A stretch of 64,000 nucleotides of DNA. Origin: Pisaster brevispinus. Lineage: Eukaryota > Echinodermata > Asteroidea > Forcipulatida > Asteriidae. Numbering within the stretch: position 1 is the first letter of the stretch; each line of letters opens with the position of its first letter. A program made the position numbers and the translations under genes. Under the pieces are notes generated by a model. It ran no database searches and was not told the origin of the DNA. It was given only the letters and a program-made list of their open reading frames with translations. The stretch spans positions 7,477,827 to 7,541,826 of the forward strand of contig JAMKCF010000013.1 of NCBI GenBank assembly GCA_023634235.1. Reading direction: 5' to 3'. Shown one piece after another: positions 30,571 to 40,200 of this stretch.

Positions 30571-33500
30571 CTAGAGCTTTAGTGTTTGTTGAAACAAACA
30601 CTAGGTGTTCGGGTATCGTCGGTGTCAGTGTAATTGTGTTGATGTCAGAACATTTGAATCGATGAAAAAGAAATTAAAATGAAAATTTCTTACGTTAATA
30701 CACAAGTTTACCAAGAAGTAAGTGCTAACGCCACTACTTAATGGATTGAGCTCTACAAGCCCCCTTCTAATTAACCATATACAGTGTATAACGTTTTTCA
30801 TGTAAATATTAATAAACTTAACTGATAGTAGGCCTACACTGAATTTAACTTTCGTTTGGACAGGAAGCCTGATTAAATGATGTAAATAACACTCAGTTAT
30901 ACCATAGAGAAAGGATACACACAAAAGTGCGCATGCTTAAAAATCATGATAGATATGTTTTGAAGATTTTTGTTATCTGAAAACTGATGACGTCATTATG
31001 AAGTTAGAAAAGTTGTTATCAAGACATAGGTATTTAAATATGCTCCAAGTGAAAAACGAAGGGTCCATTGTCATTTCATAGTCATATAGAGGAACATTTC
31101 CCCCATCCCCTTCTTCTTGGCTGCAGATCTTGAAACGAGCATTTGAATTTCTCACAAGTACAATTATTATGTATGCCACTCACTAAAGTTTATTGATTTT
31201 TCAATGGAAATTGTTTCTTTATTGATTATTAAATCCGACTATGCAAATCATGTTGACATTATTAAGTTACAATTCTTAAAAGTTTTAACAGGTTTTCAAA
31301 CACTGTGATTTGGCTTCTCATTATGTATCGGTGCATGATACTTTGATTGTTCAATACACATTTACTGATGATGATGTCGTCAAAATAAGTCGAACATGGT
31401 ATGAGCTATTGGTTTTTAGTCTTCATACAGAACGGTTTGTTAAATTTATGCTATTGAAAGAAAAGACACTTGTTTTTAATAATTTTGTAAGATAAAGGCA
31501 AGTCATGAAGACGGCAAGTTTAAGCCTCTAGTGAATTTTGACTAATAAAATGTTATTAATGAGTTAATAACTATTTTTACCAGTAGGGTGCATCATATAC
31601 TCAGCAAGGAATTAGGGAATAGAACACAACGAGTATGAAATCTTTCACTGGAGACCATTCGGGTACTGGATGATTTGTAAATTCTGAAGAAGAAAAAAAC
31701 AATTATAAACAAAGTATGACTCAAAGCAAACTAAGTCAAGCTGAAACTGCTGAAATAAATAAAATTCGAGTCTTACAACATTTCATGATTACATACTACT
31801 AATAATAATTTATTGAATTTATATTGCGCTCTTTCCAGGACCAACCTGTTCGAGGGCGCATATTAACAATACAACATATCAGAGTAAAGAAATTACGCAA
31901 GAAAAAGATAGTGGAAGGTGCACATCCTGTTTTTGATGTGAACGACTTATAAACGAAACCTTATTAGTGGAAACTTTATCGAAGGGTTTTCAAATAGTTA
32001 TGTCATAATACAAAGTTGACGGAAAACATTCATCGGTCTGACCATTGTCTGACTTAAGTACACAGCCAACAATCATACCAATCCCCCATTGCCCAATTAT
32101 ATCTCTTCGACGTTCATACTAAACGTTTCTTAGTTTTAAAAACATCTCACCACCGTCACCACTTGATGATACAGGATACACTTTATAACGTAATTGTGCA
32201 TTAAATAAAATAATCATTTTAATAAGCAATGATGTTCACACAAAAACTTACCGTTTTAGTCCCGAGTAGCAACGATAAATACATGCCGTGAGGAGGGTCC
32301 GAAACACCCTTCACGATCCAATGACACATCCTTCCTTTTAGGAGTGTGATAAAAACATAACCAAAGTTCGTATTTTTCTGCTTGCATTTTCTCACATAAT
32401 TACTAGTCATATGAATCACTGAAGTAGGTGGCCATCTCAGCGAAACTTCGTCTTTATTCCATTTTGATCATTAAGCCACGAGTAGGGCGAATAGGAGAAA
32501 TATTAGACGCTGAATATGAACGGAATTCAGATCTATTTGGTATTGGTAGTACGCCATTGATAAGATTGCACCACGTTGTAAGTACGGTGACCCGTGGTGT
32601 GTCATAACACTGCATGAATGGAAGGCGCACATGGCATTACGTTGGTCTGTAACAAGTGTCTTGACTGGCAGTTCTTTTGTTTGGTTACAGTGTCGGCGTA
32701 TGTTTGTGTTGGCCTACACTTTCGTGCGTTGTCATACAATGAAAGTCAACAGACACGAGCGCTTTGACGCCCGGTTTTGACCAGATGCAAAGATTAAAAT
32801 GCTATAATCGCTGTGCAAAAGTTTCGGGAGGATAACTCATATATAACCTCATGCAAAATTCATGTTAAAATATTACGTAGTTGTTGAGATATGAATTTTT
32901 CCAACTTTCAACTTCCGGTTTGAACCGGAAGCCAAGGTCAAATGGGGTTATATTGTGTGTAGCGTTTGTTGAACTTTTAACGACCAATCCGATGAAGTGT
33001 AGATTGTAAAAATCCGACATGCGGTTCATGAGTTATGATTTTTTACAAGTATTAAACTTTGATTTAATGTAATTCAATACCCCGTGACGTCATCATGACA
33101 TCATCATGTTTGTAGCGTCTTGATACTGAGGTCCAATTGTCTGATAAGTTTCAACCGTCAATTCGATTTCAATCTTGAGTTATGCTGTAAAAAAGCCCAA
33201 AATATGACTTTTTCAAGAAAAAAATCGAAGGTAAACTTCGACCTAGGGTAACGACCCGGAAGTTAAGGTCATACGATTTTGGCGTTAACTTTTCAAATGT
33301 TGCCCCAGTCTTGATCTATCCGATGCCCAATTATGAGCATCATAGCTTTAATATTCACAAATATACAATCATTTGTATATGGTCACTTTTTGACCTAAAA
33401 TCGCTTGTAATTTGACACCTGATGACGTCATCACGACGTCACAACTTTACCAGCTTTTGCTAGTTATGTTCTAACTTAACATAAAGTTTCAAGTTGATCA

Positions 33501-34065
33501 AAGGTTCGCAAGTATGCGTTTGCTTGCGGACAAATTCCACTGAGAAGAAAAACTTAAAAAAAAAAATAAAAAAAACGAACAATAACAATGAGGTGTTCGG
33601 GCTTAATGCCCGAACACCTAAAAAAAAAAAAAAAAAAAAAAACCGAACAATAACAATGAGTTGTTCGGGCTTAATGCCCAAACACCTAAAAAACCGAACA
33701 ATAACAATGAGTTGTTCGGGCTTAATGCCCGAACACCTAAAAAAAAAACGAACAATAACAATGAGTTGTTCGGGCTTAATGCCCGAACACCTAAAAAACC
33801 GAACAATAACAATGAGTTGTTCGGGCTTAATGCCCGAACACCTAAAAAAAAAAAAAAAAAAAAAAAAACTGAACAATAACAATGAGGTGTTCGGGCTTAA
33901 TGCCCGAACACCTAATGAGTTGTTCGGGCTTGATGCCCGAACACCTAAAAAAAAAACCAAAAAAACGAACAATAACAATGAGTTGTTCGGGCTTAATGCC
34001 CGAACACCTAAAAAAAAAAACCCGAACAATATAATGAGTTGTTCGGGCTTAATGCCCGAACACCT
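30571..34065 (+). mobile_element. Rolling-circle-like element B6 (non-coding) with nine 3' hairpins
   Basis: The 5' module is CTAGAGCTTT, the hairpin AGTGTTTGTT/AACAAACACT (about 30580-30601) and AGGTGTTCGGGTATCG. It has a private stretch at 30663-31150, then a direct copy of the B5 body. Compared with B1 and B5 it lacks about 17 bp of GGATCACGTCACTTCAGAGA near 32621. The 3' end is the largest hairpin array of the window. Confidence 0.65.
33590..34063 (+). repeat. 3' hairpin array, nine hairpins
   Basis: Nine copies of TTGTTCGGGC-TTAAT-GCCCGAACACC (first and sixth with AGGTGTTCGGGC) lie at about 33591, 33660, 33712, 33766, 33817, 33884, 33917, 33980 and 34037. Most are preceded by CGAACAATAACAATGA and followed by CTAA and A-runs of 6-24. 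Copy two has one unpaired stem change (CCCAAACA). ORFs of 211 and 273 codons are produced by the repeat and are not genes. Confidence 0.9.
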
Positions 34066-35111
34066 AATAATTTCTGAGGGTTGGTGTTCGTTCACGAATG
34101 CTGCGGCTAGAACAGTTGGTACCCGCTGTCCCCTCGCTAAACATGGTTGGTGCGACGTTCTTGTGGAAATACTACTACTATTTTTCGCAGTTTCAGGTAG
34201 ACACTGTATTCAGCTGAAACTTTCACATGTGACTTTCCTTGTATCTTTCTTTGTAATTTTCCGTATAAATTTGCATTACGTTGACAAAGGCCAATCTATG
34301 ACCCTAAAACTTTAAAAGATTAATTTAGTTTAAACATTATCGCAGTTTTCTTTTCTTTTTTTCTGAACCGACAGTAGGTTGATCGGGTAATGATTTTCTG
34401 GGCACACGTAAAATTTCAGTTTTTTTCTCCAAACGTCTTTTAAGAATGTCCGTAACTCGTATACAAAAAGCATATCTGACGTGGATGCATACCTTTCTTC
34501 AGACTCTTATTAATTGTGACTCAATAAAGACTTCAGTTGTGACTTAATAAAGACATTTCCAATGTGTTCCCGATGATATAACTAGTCCCAAACATGATGG
34601 CCAGTAAGACAAGAGATCAACGAGTGTACGTCCCTACATAAAGTAAAAAAACCGGAACAGCAAACATTTTTTTATAGCAAAATGACAAGCAAACCTATCA
34701 ACATAGGTTGGCAAGACGTAATTGAGATCAACTAAGTGTACGTACCTACAGAAAGTTACAAAACTGAACAGCAAACAAAGTAAAATGATGAGCAAGCCTA
34801 TCAACATTATGATGTCCTTCGTAATATTGTAGTTTTAATATTTTTAATCTATTGTTTTATAAACTTGTGGTGGTTAATTACTTGATTTTTAAAATAAACT
34901 TCTCAGTCAGTTCTGTTCACCAATGCTTTTTGTGGCAAAATTTTGTGCAAATCAAGGCGCTGCCACAAGAAAATGGTGGTCAATTTCTGTACACAAAAAA
35001 AGGTCTGTAATTTCTAGCTCTAATGGGTGCGCACTGCGCGCAACCCGAAGTCATCTCAAAACTGCAACCAATGGAGGGTGCAATCCGAAAGAAGAAATAA
35101 CACACATACAA
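34066..35111. other. No supported gene
   Basis: There is a direct duplication of about 112 bp (34612-34712 and 34725-34805, with GTGTACGTnCCTACA and AGCCTATCAACAT or AACCTATCAACAT). An ORF at 34923-35201 overlaps the PAXX exon-1-like relic described next. Nothing else is recognisable. Confidence 0.4.
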
Positions 35112-35200
35112 ATATCGTCTGCAAAAAAGTTGGCTGATTTGGGGGCCATTTACGATGCCACTAAAATAAGATTATGGCAGTTGTATCAGTTTCTATGCTA
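35112..35200 (+). pseudogene. Relic of PAXX exon 1
   Basis: ATATCGTCTGCAAAAAAGTT, then TTTACGATGCCACTAAAAT and CAGTTTCTATGCT, parallels PAXX exon 1 at 37211-37305 (ATGTCGTCTGCGAAAGCGTT, TTTACGCCACTGTGGAT, CGGTTTCTCTGCTT). The start codon is ATA and no donor follows in the expected place. The preceding CAACCAATGGAGGGTGCAAT also parallels sequence just 5' of PAXX (CAACCAATAGAGGGCGCAGT). It looks like an old partial duplication of the PAXX 5' end. Confidence 0.55.
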
Positions 35201-35997
35201 ACTACTGCAATTGGCTTGCTCAACACGCTCAATAAAAGTAGAGAAGAACTGTATCATGGTGGAATAATAGGTTTGATCCGTCTTGAGTCAAGTTTGAGAC
35301 CGACTCACGTCACGCAATGCACTCGAAACCTCCCGGATTAGAATTCATTCATATAAATGGGGATTTTGAGTTGGACTTTGCATCAAGTTTGACCCAGAAA
35401 TGGGTCAAACTGACCCAGAAATTGGTCGGTCCCCCTGCGACCCCGGAATCCGAGTTTTGAGTGTGCTGACATTAAAATCAACACCAAACATGATCAAGCT
35501 GTGGGTTCGCACCTATGGTGTCCAAGCTAACCGCTGATTTCACAATGACTAGAATAAGTATTGCCGTTTATTTACCGAATCAATGTTTGTATGAGAGAGA
35601 TTAATGTTGCCAGCTCGGCGTTTACATTGCAGAGTTCCCTTGAAATGACGGGAAGATCTTCCAAGGCGTAGGGGCTAGTTTTGGCCATGCTGACAGTAAA
35701 TTAACAACTTGCATATTAATTCACTAAACGTACAGAGGGGTGGGGCACAACAATGATGGTTAAGTGTGTCACTTGAACCACATATAGTTAATACGACCCC
35801 TTCTTAGTGTCACGATTAACCTCATCCATCATCGTGTTATACTAATGGCTTTCCAGCATTAGATATTTCTGGAACATGGATAGTTGTAATCAGTTTTCAA
35901 CTAGAGTCCGTGTGTGCCTTCCCAGTGACAGCAACGCTGATCGAGTTTAATGAGCAGACGACACATGGCTACATACAGCATTGTGATTGGTCAGTAG

Positions 35998-36321
35998 TTA
36001 CTGTTTGTCGAAGTATTCACTCGTAATTAAATCTTTCAAATCGTCTTCTGAGTGGCGAAGAGGCCTTCTTCGCATAATATGCAGACTCCAAAGCAGATTG
36101 CGGGACGTTTCCTCTCGCCAACTGGACGCTACGCTGAATTGACCGGGCAGAATTCCACCGACTGTTGTGATGCCGAATTTGGTGTGTTCCCGGTGCGACA
36201 GCTTGCGGCAATAACCTCTCATGCTGGTGTGTCGATCCACAAGAAAGCTTGCTTCAACCCGAGGGCAAAAACTGCGTATTCTTCGGCATGTTTCAGTCCC
36301 TTTAACCAACCCTAGACCCAT
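35998..36321 (-). CDS. Possible small basic protein, 107 aa, unrecognised
   Basis: A single-exon frame runs from an ATG at 36321 to TAA at 35998. The start context is GTCGCCATGG, close to an ideal animal translation start. The product is rich in Arg, Ser and Leu and acidic only near its C-terminus (SEDDLKDLITSEYFDKQ). I recognise no domain. Shorter ORFs overlap it in other frames on both strands, which weakens the case. It would be divergently arranged with PAXX, with about 0.9 kb between starts. Confidence 0.3.
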   Translation of the reverse strand: MGLGLVKGTETCRRIRSFCPRVEASFLVDRHTSMRGYCRKLSHREHTKFGITTVGGILPGQFSVASSWREETSRNLLWSLHIMRRRPLRHSEDDLKDLITSEYFDKQ

Positions 36322-36868
36322 GGCGACTCCCTGGTGGCTCGGGCATGAGACAACTCGAATTACATAATCTGGTTGGTTCTCTTTTTCTCCTGCTGTTAAA
36401 GGAAGACCCGGCCGGTGCTGTGTTCTTTCTCACTGCAGCCGCTCAGTTTTAGTGCAAGGCCACCGGCCAGACACCTTCTCAGAAGGCTCGAGCAGGAGAC
36501 GTAAATCTGGGCAAGAGTGTAGACAACTCACTTATGCTGACATAGACCTTTCTATTGTTGATAAACAAACTACCCTGGTTGGCATGGACGGCCGAATATT
36601 AACAAAACATTGAATATGATCCAATTCAATTCAGCACTTATGCAAACTTTCATTAAAAAATACATCCCATGATCGAGTGGTTGTTTTGTTTCCAACTAAT
36701 CCACTTGGGGGGGGGGGGGGTAATATAAAATATTTTGTAACATTGTTACAAACTGAGGCTATCTGTCTTTACTTTGCATACCCTCAGTTTCCCAACCTAA
36801 AACTTGGGCTGTGACCACAGACATATAATACCTATAATGTCTGTGGCTGTGACGTTGCAAAAGCAAGG

Positions 36869-37137
36869 TAGATTGCGCCCTCATTTTGTGTACGACGTAA
36901 ATGAAATTTCGCTCGGCCCCAGCGGCTATCCAGGACCGCTGGGATGGGCTAATCAGCTTGCACAGATTCTTGTTCAGGAAGTATGTCATGCTTGCAGTGT
37001 GAGTGTGATGCATGATGGGACTGAGCATTAACCAATGAGCGTGCTTGATACGTTTGCCCATCCCAGCTCCTTTGGTTTTAAGGCAAGGCGCTGGGGACGA
37101 GCGAAAAATGAAATCCGCAACCAATAGAGGGCGCAGT
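36869..37137. repeat. Foldback element directly upstream of PAXX
   Basis: ATTGCGCCCTC with ATTTCGCTCGGCCCCAGCG (about 36872-36924) is the inverse of CGCTGGGGACGAGCGAAAAAT with AGAGGGCGCAGT (about 37089-37136). It ends about 75 bp before the PAXX start codon, inside the presumed promoter or 5' UTR. Confidence 0.6.
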
Positions 37138-37210
37138 ATAATGTGAAATTCAGTAAATTCTATGGTAAATTCATACTCCTGCCCCCCCCCCCCTAAAATA
37201 AGAAATAAAA

Positions 37211-40200
37211 ATGTCGTCTGCGAAAGCGTTGGCCGAGGAAGGTGAAGTGGGTCAGATTTACGCCACTGTGGATTCTGCCAGTTGTCGGTTTCTCTGCTTC
37301 ACATCATGTATGAGAGATTGCTGGATTATTCAGTAAGTGTCAAGTAAAAAAAAAGCGCAATTATTAACGTAACTTGTGATAAATAATATTGCGGTTTTTT
37401 TTACGTCGTAAGTTTTAAGGTAAAAAATGTTACAGTTTGTTACTACCTACACTAGTGAAAACTTTAGAAGTTAAGTTTAGGTTAGGACTCAACTAGTACT
37501 AGTAGTGGTAGTTCCTTGACTAGTGTTGGGGTAGTACAGTAGAACTTATTGTAGAACTAGAATAGTTGCGATGATCGTAACCCTCCATCCTCCCGTGACC
37601 CGTCGGGAGGATGGAGGGTTACGATCATCGCAACTAGAACTAGAACTGAACTGAATAAAATAGTCTTGATACATTTTAGCCCAGGTTGGACTTCTCCCTG
37701 ACCTGACACATCATGACATGCCTGACGTCCTACCAATCTGCCAACCGCTAACCATGACACAGGGCTAAGTCTGACTAGTGACGGGGTGTAGTGAATGCAT
37801 TACATGGTGGAACAGCATGCTGCACCTGCACCCCCCCCCCCCAAGAAAAAAACAACCTGAAAACAAAACAAAAACAAAAAACAATAACCAACAACGAACA
37901 GCAGCCAAATTAACAAAAAACACCCCAACAAACCCCAGCAAACGGGCCCTAAAAATATTGAACTTTTTGAAGGACTTGACCATGTTGACACAAGCGAACT
38001 TGGCATAGCAGTTTTAAAAGCATTTAAGTCACGTATGTAAGTATGGCCGTAGTGAGAGGGCAATGATTTGCAAAAACAGTCAGGAGGAGGGGTTATGATA
38101 TGGAAACATGCAAGGACTACTTTCACTCAGTTTCTCAGCCAGCCCATGCTGCATGACAGAAAATCAACAACTAGCAAAATGTCTGGAAGCTGCATATGCG
38201 AGATGACAATTTATAAAAAGTCATAAACTTGAAAACAAACAGGTGGGAAGATAATGAAGAGCGGAAAAGTTGCCTCTTTTTGCCATTCCACAGAGGACAT
38301 ATGAGGAGAGAGAGAGAGGCACGGAGAAAGATTAAACGAACAGAGGGTAGTGGAGGACAGAGAGGTATTGAGAAAGATTGTTATGAACAGAGGGCAGTGG
38401 AGGAAAGAGATGTATGGAGAAAGATTGTAACAAACAGAGGGCAGTGGAGTATGGAGCCCCTAAAGGGACATTAAAAAAAATAATAAAAAAATCTTGTGCG
38501 CACGAGATATTATTACAAAAATGTTTACCTCCTGATAAACCTTTCGCATAGAAGGGGTAGACAGAGAAAGAGATGGGAAGACAACAGCAAAGAATAAACG
38601 AGAGAAAAGTTTGCCTTCTCACAGAGGGCAGTGCAGAACTCAGGCAGCATGGAGAAAGATTGTTACAGTCACAAATCATGCCCAAGCCACCCGTAAGAGT
38701 AAGGGTTTTTTGGACATATTTGATTACTACGCGCCAAACACTAAATCAGTGGCACAGAACTGGGGAATTTTTTCTGATGAAGACTGAAGAGTAACTACTG
38801 TTGACTTTGAATGGTTTATTTTGATGTTTTTTCTTTGAATCTTCTTCTTAGTGTTTCTGATGGCATCGACGTTTGGAGATTTGTCTTAGATCAAGCAGAT
38901 CTTGACTCCCATGTAAGTATGGCAGCAAACACTTCTGTCATCATTTTGGCCTATAAAAGCCAACATAGTAGAAAAAACATCTAATCAACAGACCTTAATA
39001 CTGATAAAATAACTGTTTACCACTTTGCAGAAGAACGGAAACCATTCTGTCACTGTACAACTGTCAGAAATGCAGCACTTAAGCAATGCAGTGAAGAAAC
39101 TGTGACGTCATCACATGGGCTTCATAGCTGAATTCATCCAAGCTTAAAATCTGGCCTCTACCACTTTAAAAAGTGGCAAATGTTTATAATAGTATAAGTT
39201 TACTGAGTACTGTCTGTAATGGTCTGAAGATACATTTGCAATTTCCTCAAAGATGTGCTCTTTACTTGGGAAAACTTTTCCAGAGCTCTTTCAAGACAAA
39301 AGTTCATCGTACCATATAGTGTAGGAGAAAGAACAGCGTTGCAATCACATTTCAACCACCTGTATTTAATGTCTAAGTCCCATTGTTTTTCAGAGAGAGC
39401 TTGCAGACGTGACTAACTTTGAGGCCTACTTTTTGCGATTCAAGTACGTTGATGAAAACTTCTGTATCGTGTATGAATTATTGTTGTTATTACGATTTAT
39501 ATTTTTCTGGTAATGAAAGCAAAGAGTCCTCAAAAGTGCCTTGCACTGTAAGCCGTAGGTCTGAACCTACAGGCGTGTAAAAGATGTTTGAGAAATCAGA
39601 GTTTTTAGATGTGGGAGGAAAACCCACTCAATCAGGCAGGGACTGAAAACCCAATCAACATACAAGCCTCCATCCGAAGCGAGATTGCAACCGGTGGTCC
39701 ACAGAGGTAGAAGGAAGGGAAGAAACCATTAGCCAAACTGATTGCCCCAAAATCAGAGTATGATATAATGAAGTACCCTCTCACTTATATGGTACAAATT
39801 CATTAAAAACTGAAGTATGCATTTTTTCCCAGAAACTAAAGAAGTATCGTCTACATTTATTTAAAGGAAGGCATTTAATCTTGGTGACCTGCTGGTGACA
39901 AGGCAGGCACGTAAGATTTGTCTTGAGGTGGGCACTGGAGCAGCCTCCCTGAAATATGACCTTTACGAGGCGACAGCCAGTGAGAGAAAATCCGACCTGC
40001 AGAGCGCCCTCTTTTGGCTGGCAGACTCAAAGGCGGAGGTGACCAAGAAATTAGGAAGTGAGTGTTCATAAAACTAAGCGGTGTAAATCTGTCAAAATTC
40101 CAGCCGCTGAGGTTTTTGCCTTTTCTTCTTTGAATGCAGAACCAAACTGGTAATTAATGCTGGTATCATCTTTGTTTTGCAGAATGTGAAGAAGAATTGA

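Noticed and set aside
33590..34063. Regular hairpin repeats resembling a CRISPR array
   Set aside because: The genome is eukaryotic, the spacers are only A-runs or ACAATAACAATGA and are not unique, there are no cas genes, and the units match transposon 3' ends.
33460..34315. ORFs of 211 and 273 codons through the hairpin array
   Set aside because: They translate the repeat (GVRALSPNNSLLLF, ELFGLNARTPKK) in several frames with A-run-encoded Lys or Phe; no start context or homology.
36706..36722. G-run, and C-runs at 16101, 37181 and 37832, as regulatory or origin signals
   Set aside because: Simple homopolymers with no associated structure; likely slippage tracts, some possibly assembly-sensitive.
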